The notes under the pieces were generated by a model. That model was not told where the DNA came from. It did no database searches and saw only the letters and a list, made by a program, of their open reading frames with translations. This document shows positions 30,001 to 42,000 of a stretch of DNA of 64,000 nt, piece by piece. The translations under genes and the position numbers were made by a program. The first letter of the stretch is position 1. Each line of letters opens with the position of its first letter. The stretch spans positions 26,504,081-26,568,080 of the forward strand of contig OX457031.1 in assembly GCA_949752745.1 (NCBI GenBank). The letters are read 5' to 3'. This stretch comes from Protula sp. h YS-2021. Taxonomy: Eukaryota > Annelida > Polychaeta > Sabellida > Serpulidae.

Positions 30001-33000
30001 GTCCGATACAGTAGAACCAGTTGATGACACGCCAAAATCGTCTACTGACGAAATGCTTTGTCCAGTTGATTGGTCGTCGATGGTCGTGTCTGTGTCTGCA
30101 TTATCTTGTGTTGTTGACGAGTAGGAGAATTGTTCAACTGATTCACTTGCAGTTCCAGCCATAGATTGTGTACTAAATTCGCTCCTCGTTTCAGATATTT
30201 CCTCACTTGTACTTGGTTGAAGACTTGAAATATCACTCTGTTTAGAAGTAGAATGTTGTATGGTTTCTGTTTCCTTTAGTGTTGTTATTGTAGAGAAATC
30301 TGTAACACTTGATTCGCTTCCTTCACTAGCTATTTTGGTTGTTTCGACTTCACTCACATATGTCAGAGTGGAACCAGTCTCTGTTGTTTGCTTATTGAAG
30401 AATTCATCTCTAGTCGCTCCCTCTTCAACCGTTGATAAATTTGAAGTCACATCAGTGATTCTTTCTGTTGTATCAGATGAAGTGGAAGAGATGGAGTCTG
30501 TCACAGAGAACGCTGTGGAAGTTATCGTGACAGTTTGTTCTTCATCTTGCTCATTTGATGTGACGGCATCTGGTGTAGATTCGGTCAAATCCTCTATTGT
30601 AGTTTGTTCAACTGAGAAAGAGGAGGGTGTAGAAGTCTGTTCAAAGGTAATGTCCGATACAGTAGAACCAGTTGATGACACGCCAAAATCGTCTACTGAT
30701 GAAATGCTTTGTCCAGTTGATTGTTCGCCGATGGTCGTGTCTGTGCCTGCATTATCTTGTGTTGTTGACGAGTAGGAGAATTGTTCAACTGATTCACTTG
30801 CAGTTCCAGCCATAGATTGTGTACTAAATTCGCTCCTCGTTTCAGATATTTCCTCACTTGTACTTGGTTGAAGACTTGAAATATCACTCTGTTTAGAAGT
30901 AGAATGTTGTATGGTTTCTGTTTCCTTTAGTGTTGTTATTGTAGAGAAATCTGTAACACTTGATTCGCTTCCTTCACTAGCTATTTTTGTTGTTTCGACT
31001 TCACTCACATATGTCAGAGTGGAACCAGTCTCTGTTGTTTGCTTATTGAAGAATTCATCTCTAGTCGCTCCCTCTTCAACCGTTGATAAATTTGAAGTCA
31101 CATCAGTGATTCTTTCTGTTGTATCAGATGAAGTGGAAGAGATGGAGTCTGTCACAGAGAACGCTGTGGAAGTTATCGTGACAGTTTGTTCTTCATCTTG
31201 CTCATTTGATGTGACGGGATCTGGTGTAGATTCGGTCAAATCTTCTATTGTAGTTTGTTCAACTGAGAAAGAGGAGGGTGTAGAAGTCTGTTCAAAGGTT
31301 ATGTCCGACACAGCAAAACCAGTTGATGACACGCCAAAATCGTCTACTGATGAAATGCTTTGTCCAGTTGATTGTTCGCCGATGGTCGTGTCTGTGCCTG
31401 CATTATCTTGTGTTGTTGACGAGTAGGAGAATTGTTCAACTGATTCACTTGCAGTTCCAGCCATAGATTGTGTACTAAATTCGCTCCTCGTTTCAGATAT
31501 TTCCTCACTTGTACTTGGTTGAAGACTTAAAATATCACTCTGTTTAGAAGTAGAATGTTGTATGGTTTCTGTTTCCTTTAGTGTTGTTATTGTAGAGAAA
31601 TCTGTAACACTTGATTCGCTTCCTTCACTAGCTATTTTTGTTGTTTCGACTTCACTCACATATGTCAGAGTGGAACCAGTCTCTGTTGTTTGCTTATTGA
31701 AGAATTCATCTCTAGTCGCTCCCTCTTCAACCGTTGATAAATTTGAAGTCACATCAGTGATTTTTTCTGTTGTATCAGATGAAGTGGAAGAGATGGAGTC
31801 TGTCACAGAGAACGCTGTGGAAGTTATCGTGACAGTTTGTTCTTCATCTTGCTCATTTGATGTGACGGCATCTGGTGTAGATTCGGTCAAATCTTCTATT
31901 GTAGTTTGTTCAACTGAGAAAGAGGAGGGTGTAGAAGTCTGTTCAAAGGTTATGTCCGATACAGCAAAACCAGTTGATGACACGCCAAAATCGTCTACTG
32001 ATGAAATGCTTTGTCCAGTTGATTGTTCGCCGATGGTCGTGTCTGTGCCTGCATTATCTTGTGTTGTTGACGAGTAGGAGAATTGTTCAACTGATTCACT
32101 TGCAGTTCCAGCCATAGATTGTGTACTAAATTCGCTCCTCGTTTCAGATATTTCCTCACTTGTACTTGGTTGAAGACTTAAAATATCACTCTGTTTAGAA
32201 GTAGAATGTTGTATGGTTTCTGTTTCCTTTAGTGTTGTTATTGTAGAGAAATCTGTAACACTTGATTCGCTTCCTTCACTAGCTATTTTTGTTGTTTCGA
32301 CTTCACTCACATATGTCAGAGTGGAACCAGTCTCTGTTGTTTGCTTATTGAAGAATTCATCTCTAGTCGCTCCCTCTTCAACCGTTGATAAATTTGAAGT
32401 CACATCAGTGATTCTTTCTGTTGTATCAGATGAAGTGGAAGAGATGGAGTCTGTCACAGAGAACGCTGTGGAAGTTATCGTGACAGTTTGTTCTTCATCT
32501 TGCTCATTTGATGTGACGGCATCTGGTGCAGATTCGGTCAAATCCTCTATTGTAGTTTGTTCAACTGAGAAAGAGGAGGGTGTAGAAGTCTGTTCAAAGG
32601 TAATGTCCGATACAGTAGAACCAGTTGATGACACGCCAAAATCGTCTACTGATGAAATGCTTTGTCCAGTTGATTGTTCGCCGATGGTCGTGTCTGTGCC
32701 TGCATTATCTTGTGTTGTTGACGAGTAGGAGAATTGTTCAACTGATTCACTTGCAGTTCCAGCCATAGATTGTGTACTAAATTCGCTCCTCGTTTCAGAT
32801 ATTTCCTCACTTGTACTTGGTTGAAGACTTGAAATATCACTCTGTTTAGAAGTAGAATGTTGTATGGTTTCTGTTTCCTTTAGTGTTGTTATTGTAGAGA
32901 AATCTGTAACACTTGATTCGCTTCCTTCACTAGCTATTTTGGTTGTTTCGACTTCACTCACATATGTCAGAGTGGAACCAGTCTCTGTTGTTTGCTTATT

Positions 33001-36000
33001 GAAGAATTCATCTCTAGTCGCTCCCTCTTCAACCGTTGATAAATTTGAAGTCACATCAGTGATTCTTTCTGTTGTATCAGATGAAGTGGAAGAGATGGAG
33101 TCTGTCACAGAGAACGCTGTGGAAGTTATCGTGACAGTTTGTCCTTCATCTTGCTCATTTGATGTGACGGCATCTGGTGTAGATTCGGTCAAATCTTCTA
33201 TTGTAGTTTGTTCAACTGAGAAAGAGGAGGGTGTAGAAGTCTGTTCAAAGGTAATGTCCGATACAGTAGAACCAGTTGATGACACGCCAAAATCGTCTGC
33301 TGATGAAATGCTTTGTCCAGTTGATTGTTCGTCGATGGTCGTGTCTGTGTCTGCATTATCTTGTGTTGTTGACGAGTTGGAGAATTGTTCAACTGATTCA
33401 CTTGCAGTTCCAGCCATAGATTGTGTACTAAATTCGCTCCTCGTTTCAGATATTTCCTCACTTGTACTTGGTTGAAGACTTGAAATATCACTCTGTTTAG
33501 AAGTAGAATGTTGTATGGTTTCTGTTTCCTTTAGTGTTGTTATTGTAGAGAAATCTGTAACACTTGATTCGCTTCCTTCACTAGCTATTTTTGTTGTTTC
33601 GACTTCACTCACATATGTCAGAGTGGAATCAGTCTCTGTTGTTTGCTTATTGAAGAATTCATCTCTAGTCGCTCCCTCTTCAACCGTTGATAAATTTGAA
33701 GTCACATCAGTGATTCTTTCTGTTGTATCAGATGAAGTGGAAGAGATGGTGTCTGTCACAGAGAACGCTGTGGAAGTTATCGTGACGGTTTGTTCTTTTT
33801 CTTGCTCATTTGATGTGACGGCATCTGGTGTAGATTCGGTCAAATCTTTTATTGTAGTTTGTTCAACTGAGAAAGAGGAGGGTGTAGAAGTCTGTTCAAA
33901 GGTTATGTCCGATACAGTAGAACCAGTTGATGACACGCCAAAATCGTCTACTGATGAAATGCTTTGTCCAGTTGATTGTTCGTCGATGGTCGTGTCTGTG
34001 TCTGCATTATCATGTGTTGTTGACGAGTAGGAGAATTGTTCAACTGATTCACTTGCAGTTCCAGCCATAGATTGTGTACTAAATTCGCTTCTCGTTTCAG
34101 ATATTTCCTCACTTGTACTTGGTTGAAGACTTGAAATATCACTCTGTTTAGAAGTAGAATGTTGTATGGTTTCTGTTTCCTTTAGTGTTGTTATTGTAGA
34201 GAAATCTGTAACACTTGAATCGCTTCCTTCACTAGCTATTTTTGTTGTTTCGACTTTACTCACATATGTCAGAGTGGAACCAGTCTCTGTTGTTTGCTTA
34301 TTGAAGAATTCATCTCTAGTCGCTCCCTCTTCAACCGTTGATAAATTTGAAGTCACATCAGTGATTCTTTCTGTTGTATCAGATGAAGTGGAAGAGATGG
34401 AGTCTGTCACAGAGAACGCTGTGGAAGTTATCGTGACAGTTTGTTCTTCATCTTGCTCATTTGATGTGACGGCATCTGGTGTAGATTTGGTCAAATCTTC
34501 TATTGTAGTTTGTTCAACTGAGAAAGAGGAGGGTGTAGAAGTCTGTTCAAAGGTAATGTCCGATACAGTAGAACCAGTTGATGACACGCCAAAATCGTCT
34601 ACTGATGAAATGCTTTGTCCAGTTGATTGTTCGTCGATGGTCGTGTCTGTGTCTGCATTATCTTGTGTTGATGACGAGTAGGAGAATTGTTCAACTGATT
34701 CACTTGCAGTTCCAGCCATAGATTGTGTACTAAATTCGCTCCTCGTTTCAGATATTTCCTCACTTGTTCTTGGTTGAAGACTTGAACTATCACTCTGTTT
34801 AGAAGTAGAATGTTGTATGGTTTCTGTTTCCTTTAGTGTTGTTACTGTAGAGAAATCTGTAACACTTGATTCGCTTCCTTCACTAGCTATTTTTGTTGTT
34901 TCGACTTCACTCACATATGTCAGAGTGGAACCAGTCTCTGTTGTTTGCTTATTGAAGAATTCATCTCTAGTCGCTCCCTCTTCAACCGTTGATAAATTTG
35001 AAGTCACATCAGTGATTCTTTCTGTTGTATCAGATGAAGTGGAAGAGATGGAGTCTGTCACAGAGAACGCTGTGGAAGTTATCGTGACAGTTTGTTCTTC
35101 ATCTTGCTCATTTGATGTGACGGCATCTGGTGTAGATTTGGTCAAATCTTCTATTGTAGTTTGTTCAACTGAGAAAGAGGAGGGTGTAGAAGTCTGTTCA
35201 AAGGTTATGTCCGATACAGCAAAACCAGTTGATGACACGCCAAAATCGTCTACTGATGAAATGCTTTGTCCAGTTGATTGTTCGTCGATGGTCGTTTCTG
35301 TGTCTGCATTATCTTGTGTTGTTGACGAGTAGGAGAATTGTTCAACTGATTCACTTGCAGTTCCAGCCATAGATTGTGTACTAAATTCGCTCCTCGTTTC
35401 AGATATTTCCTCACTTGTACTTGGTTGAAGACTTGAAATATCACTCTGTTTAGAAGTAGAATGTTGTATGGTTTCTGTTTCCTTTAGTGTTGTTATTGTA
35501 GAGAAATCTGTAACACTTGATTCGCTTCCTTCACTAGCTAATTTTGTTGTTTCGACTTCACTCACATATGTCAGAGTGGAACCAGTCTCTGTTGTTTGCT
35601 TATTGAAGAATTCATCTCTAGTCGCTCCCTCTTCAACCGTTGATAAATTTGAAGTCACATCAGTGATTCTTTCTGTTGTATCAGATGAAGTGGAAGAGAT
35701 GGAGTCTGTCACAGAGAACGCTGTGGAAGTTATCGTGACAGTTTGTTCTTTTTCTTGCTCATTTGATGTGACGGCATCTGGTGTAGATTCGGTCAAATCT
35801 TCTATTGTAGTTTGTTCAACTGAGAAAGAGGAGGGTGTAGAAGTCTGTTCAAAGGTTATGTCCGATACAGTAGAACCAGTTGATGACACGCCAAAATCGT
35901 CTACTGATGAAATGCTTTGTCCAGTTGATTGTTCGTCGATGGTCGTGTCTGTGTCTGCATTATCTTGTGTTGTTGACGAGTAGGAGAATTGTTCAAATGA

Positions 36001-39000
36001 TTCACTTGCAGTTCCAGCCATAGATTGTGTACTAAATTCTCTTCTCTTTTCAGATATTTCCTCACTTGTACTTGGTTGAAGACTTGAAATATCACTCTGT
36101 TTAGAAGTAGAATGTTGTATGGTTTCTGTTTCCTTTAGTGTTGTTATTGTAGAGAAATCTGTAACACTTGATTCGCTTCCTTCACTAGCTATTTTTGTTG
36201 TTTCGACTTCACTCACATATGTCAGAGTGGAACCAGTCTCTGTTGTTTGCTTATTGAAGAATTCATCTCTAGTCGCTCCCTCTTCAACCGTTGATAAATT
36301 TGAAGTCACATCAGTGATTCTTTCTGTTGTATCAGATGAAGTGGAAGAGATGAAGTCTGTCACAGAGAACGATGTGGAAGTTATCGTGACAGTTTGTTCT
36401 TCATCTTGCTCATTTGATGTGACGGCATCTGGTGCAGATTTGGTCAAATCTTCTATTGTAGTTTGTTCAACTGAGAGAGAGGATGGTGTAGAAGTCTGTT
36501 CAAAGGTTATGTCCGATACAGCAAAACCAGTTGATGACACGCCAAAATCGTCTACTGATGAAATGCTTTGTCCAGTTGATTGTTCGTTGATGGTCGTGTC
36601 TGTGTCTGCATTATCTTGTGTTGATGACGAGTAGGAGAATTGTTCAACTGATTCACTTGCAGTTCCAGCCATAGATTGTGTACTAAATTCGCTCCTCGTT
36701 TCAGATATTTCCTCACTTGTTCTTGGTTGAAGACTTGAACTATCACTCTGTTTAGAAGTAGAATGTTGTATGGTTTCTGTTTCCTTTAGTGTTGTTACTG
36801 TAGAGAAATCTGTAACACTTGATTCGCTTCCTTCACTAGCTATTTTTGTTGTTTCGACTTCACTCACATATGTCAGAGTGGAACCAGTCTCTGTTGTTTG
36901 CTTATTGAAGAATTCATCTCTAGTCGCTCCCTCTTCAACCGTTGATAAATTTGAAGTCACATCAGTGATTCTTTCTGTTGTATCAGATGAAGTGGAAGAG
37001 ATGGAGTCTGTCACAGAGAACGCTGTGGAAGTTATCGTGACAGTTTGTTCTTCATCTTGCTCATTTGATGTGACGGCATCTGGTGTAGATTCGGTCAAAT
37101 CTTCTATTGTAGTTTGTTCAACTGAGAAAGAGGAGGGTGTAGAAGTCTGTTCAAAGGTTATGTCCGATACAGTAGAACCAGTTGATGACACGCCAAAATC
37201 GTCTACTGATGAAATGCTTTGTCCAGTTGATTGTTCGTTGATGGTCGTGTCTGTGTCTTCATTATCTTGTGTTGATGACGAGTAGGAGAATTGTTCAACT
37301 GATTCAGTTGCAGTTCCAGCCATAGATTGTGTACTAAATTCGCTCCTCGTTTCAGATATTTCCTCACTTGTACTTGGTTGAAGACTTGAACTATCACTCT
37401 GTTTAGAAGTAGAATGTTGTATGGTTTCTGTTTCCTTTAGTGTTGTTATTGTAGAGAAATCTGTAACACTTGATTCGCTTCCTTCACTAGCTATTTTTGT
37501 TGTTTCGACTTCACTCACATATGTCAGAGTGGAACCAGTCTCTGTTGTTTGCTTATTGAAGAATTCATCTCTAGTCGCTCCCTCTTCAACAGTTGATAAA
37601 TTTGAAGTCACATCAGTGATTCTTTCTGTTGTATCAGATGAAGTGGAAGAGATGGAGTCTGTCACAGAGGACGCTGTAGAAGTTATCGTGACAGTTTGTT
37701 CTTCATCTTGCTCATTTGATGTGACGGCATCTGGTGTAGATTCGGTCAAATCTTCTATTGTAGTTTGTTCAACTGAGAAAGAGGAGGGTGTAGAAGTCTG
37801 TTCAAAGGTTATGTCCGATACAGCAACACCAGTAGATGACACGCCAAAATCGTCTACTGATGAAATGCTTTGTCCAGTTGATTGTTCGTTGATGGTCGTG
37901 TCTGTGTCTGCATTATCTCGTGTTGTTGACGAGTTGGAGAATTGTTCAACTGATTCACTTGCAGTTCCAGCCATAGATTGTGTACTAAATTCGCTCCTCG
38001 TTTCAGATATTTCCTCACTTGTACTTGGTTGAAGACTTGAAATATCACTCTGTTTAGAAGTAGAATGTTGTATGGTTTCTGTTTCCTTTAGTATTGTTGT
38101 TGTAGAGAAATCTGTAACACTTGATTCGCTTCCTTCACTAGCTATTTTTGTTGTTTCGACTTCACTCACATATGTCAGAGTGGAACCAGTCTCTGTTGTT
38201 TGCTTATTGAAGAATTCATCTCTAGTCGCTCCCTCTTCAACAGTTGATAAATTTGAAGTCACATCAGTGATTCTTTCTGTTGTATCAGATGAAGTGGAAG
38301 AGATGGAGTCAGTCACAGAGGACGCTGTAGAAGTTATCGTGACAGTTTGTTCTTCATCTTGCTCATTTGATGTGACGGCATCTGGTGTAGATTCGGTCAA
38401 ATCTTCTATTGTAGTTTGTTCAACTGAGAAAGAGGAGGGTGTAGAAGTCTGTTCAAAGGTAATGTCCGATACAGCAAAACCAGTTGATGACACGCCAAAA
38501 TCGTCTACTGATGAAATGCTTTGTCCAGTTGATTGTTCGTTGATGGTCGTGTCTGTGTCTGCATTGTCTTGTGTTGTTGACGAGTAGGAGAATTGTTCAA
38601 CTGATTCACTTGCAGTTCCAGCCATAGATTGTGTACTAAATTCGCTCCTCGTTTCAGATATTTCCTCACTTGTACTTGGTTGAAGACTTGAACTATCACT
38701 CTGTTTAGAAGTAGAATGTTGTATGGTTTCTGTTTCCTTTAGTGTTGTTATTGTAGAGAAATCTGTAACACTTGATTCGCTTCCTTCACTAGCTATTTTT
38801 GTTGTTTCGACTTCACTCACATATGTCAGAGTGGAACCAGTCTCTGTTGTTTGCTTATTGAAGAATTCATCTCTAGTCGCTCCCTCTTCAACCGTTGATA
38901 AATTTGAAGTCACATCAGTGATTCTTTCTGTTGTATCAGATGAAGTGGAAGAGATGGAGTCTGTCACAGAGAACGCTGTGGAAGTTATCGTGACAGTTTG

Positions 39001-42000
39001 TTCTTCATCTTGCTCATTTGATGTGACGGCATCTGGTGTAGATTCGGTCAAATCTATTGTAGTTTGTTCAACTGAGAAAGAGGAGGGTGTAGAAGTCTGT
39101 TCAAAGGTTATGTCCGATACAGTAGAACCAGTTGATGACACGCCAAAATCGTCTACTGATGAAATGCTTTGTCCAGTTGATTGTTCGTTGATGGTCGTGT
39201 CTGTGTCTTCATTATCTTGTGTTGATGACGAGTAGGAGAATTGTTCAACTGATTCAGTTGCAGTTCCAGCCATAGATTGTGTACTAAATTCGCTCCTCGT
39301 TTCAGATATTTCCTCACTTGTACTTGGTTGAAGACTTGAACTATCACTCTGTTTAGAAGTAGAATGTTGTATGGTTTCTGTTTCCTTTAGTGTTGTTATT
39401 GTAGAGAAATCTGTAACACTTGATTCGCTTCCTTCACTAGCTATTTTTGTTGTTTCGACTTCACTCACATATGTCAGAGTGGAACCAGTCTCTGTTGTTT
39501 GCTTATTGAAGAATTCATCTCTAGTCGCTCCCTCTTCAACAGTTGATAAATTTGAAGTCACATCAGTGATTCTTTCTGTTGTATCAGATGAAGTGGAAGA
39601 GATGGAGTCTGTCACAGAGGACGCTGTAGAAGTTATCGTGACAGTTTGTTCTTCATCTTGCTCATTTGATGTGACGGCATCTGGTGTAGATTCGGTCAAA
39701 TCTTCTATTGTAGTTTGTTCAACTGAGAAAGAGGAGGGTGTAGAAGTCTGTTCAAAGGTTATGTCCGATACAGCAACACCAGTAGATGACACGCCAAAAT
39801 CGTCTACTGATGAAATGCTTTGTCCAGTTGATTGTTCGTTGATGGTCGTGTCTGTGTCTGCATTATCTCGTGTTGTTGACGAGTTGGAGAATTGTTCAAC
39901 TGATTCACTTGCAGTTCCAGCCATAGATTGTGTACTAAATTCGCTCCTCGTTTCAGATATTTCCTCACTTGTACTTGGTTGAAGACTTGAAATATCACTC
40001 TGTTTAGAAGTAGAATGTTGTATGGTTTCTGTTTCCTTTAGTGTTGTTGTTGTAGAGAAATCTGTAACACTTGATTCGCTTCCTTCACTAGCTATTTTTG
40101 TTGTTTCGACTTCACTCACATATGTCAGAGTGGAACCAGTCTCTGTTGTTTGCTTAGTAAAGAATTCATCTCTAGTCGCTCGCTCTTCAACCGTTGATAA
40201 ATTTGAAGTCACATCAGTGATTCTTTCTGTTGTATCAGATGAAGTGGAAGAGATGGAGTCTGTCACAGAGAACGCTGTGGAAGTTATCGTGACAGTTTGT
40301 TCTTCATCTTGCTCATTTGATGTGGCGACATCTGGTGTAAATTCGGTCAAATCTTCTATTGTAGTTTGTTCAACTGAGAAAGAGGAGGGTGTAGAAGTCT
40401 GTTCAAAGGTAATGTCCGATACAGCAAAACCAGTTGATGACACGCCAAAATCGTCTACTGATGAAATGCTTTGTCCAGTTGATTGTTCGTTGATGGTCGT
40501 GTCTGTGTCTGCATTGTCTTGTGTTGTTGACGAGTAGGAGAATTGTTCAAATGATTCACTTGCAGTTCCAGCCATAGATTGTGTACTAAATTCGCTCCTC
40601 GTTTCAGATATTTCCTCACTTGTACTTGGTTGAAGACTTGAACTATCACTCTGTTTAGAAGTAGAATGTTGTATGGTTTCTTTTTTCATCAGTGTTGTTA
40701 TTGTAGAGAAATCTGTAACACTTGATTCGCTTCCTTCACTAGCTATTTTTGTTGTTTCGACTTCACTCACATATGTCAGAGTGGAACCAGTCTCTGTTGT
40801 TTGCTTATTGAAGAATTCATCTCTAGTCGCTCCCTCTTCAACCGTTGATAAATTTGAAGTCACATCAGTGATTCTTTCTGTTGTATCAGATGAAGTCGAA
40901 GAGATGGAGTCTGTCACAGAGAACGCTGTGGAAGTTATCGTGACAGTTTGTTCTTCATCTTGCTCATTTGATGTGACGGCATCTGGTGTAGATTCGGTCA
41001 AATCTTCTATTGTAGATTGTTCAACTGAGAAAGAGGAGGGTGTAGAAGTCTGTTCAAATGTTATGTCCGATACAGCAAAACCAGTTGATGACACGCCAAA
41101 ATCGTCTACTGATGAAATGCTTTGTCCAGTTGATTGTTCGTCGATGGTCGTGTCTGTGTCTGCATTATCTTGTGTTGTTGACGAGTAGGAGAATTGTTCA
41201 ACTGATTCACTTGCAGTTCCAGCCATAGATTGTGTACTAAATTCGCTCCTCGTTTCAGATATTTCCTCACTTGTACTTGGTTGAAGACTTGAACTATCAC
41301 TCTGTTTAGAAGTAGAATGTTGTATGGTTTCTGTTTCCTTTAGTGTTGTTATTGTAGAGAAATCTGTAACACTTGATTCGCTTCCTTCACTAGCTATTTT
41401 TGTTGTTTCGACTTCACTCACATATGTCAGAGTGGAACCAGTCTCTGTTGTTTGCTTATTGAAGAATTCATCTCTAGTCGCTCCCTCTTCAACAGTTGAT
41501 AAATTTGAAGTCACATCAGTGATTCTTTCTGTTGTATCAGATGAAGTGGAAGAGATGGAGTCTGTCACAGAGGACGCTGTAGAAGATATCGTGACAGTTT
41601 GTTCTTCATCTTGCACATTTGATGTGACGGCATCTGGTGTAGATTCGGTCAAATCTTCTATTGTAATTTGTTCAACTGAGAAAGAGGAGGGTGTAGAAGT
41701 CTGTTCAAAGGTTATGTCCGATACAGCAACACCAGTAGATGACACGCCAAAATCGTCTACTGATGAAATGCTTTGTCCAGTTGATTGTTCGTTGATGGTC
41801 GTGTCTGTGTCTGCATTATCTCGTGTTGTTGACGAGTTGGAGAATTGTTCAACTGATTCACTTGCAGTTCCAGCCATAGATTGTGTACTAAATTCGCTCC
41901 TCGTTTCAGATATTTCCTCACTTGTACTTGGTTGAAGACTTGAAATATCACTCTGTTTAGAAGTAGAATGTTGTATGGTTTCTGTTTCCTTTAGTGTTGT

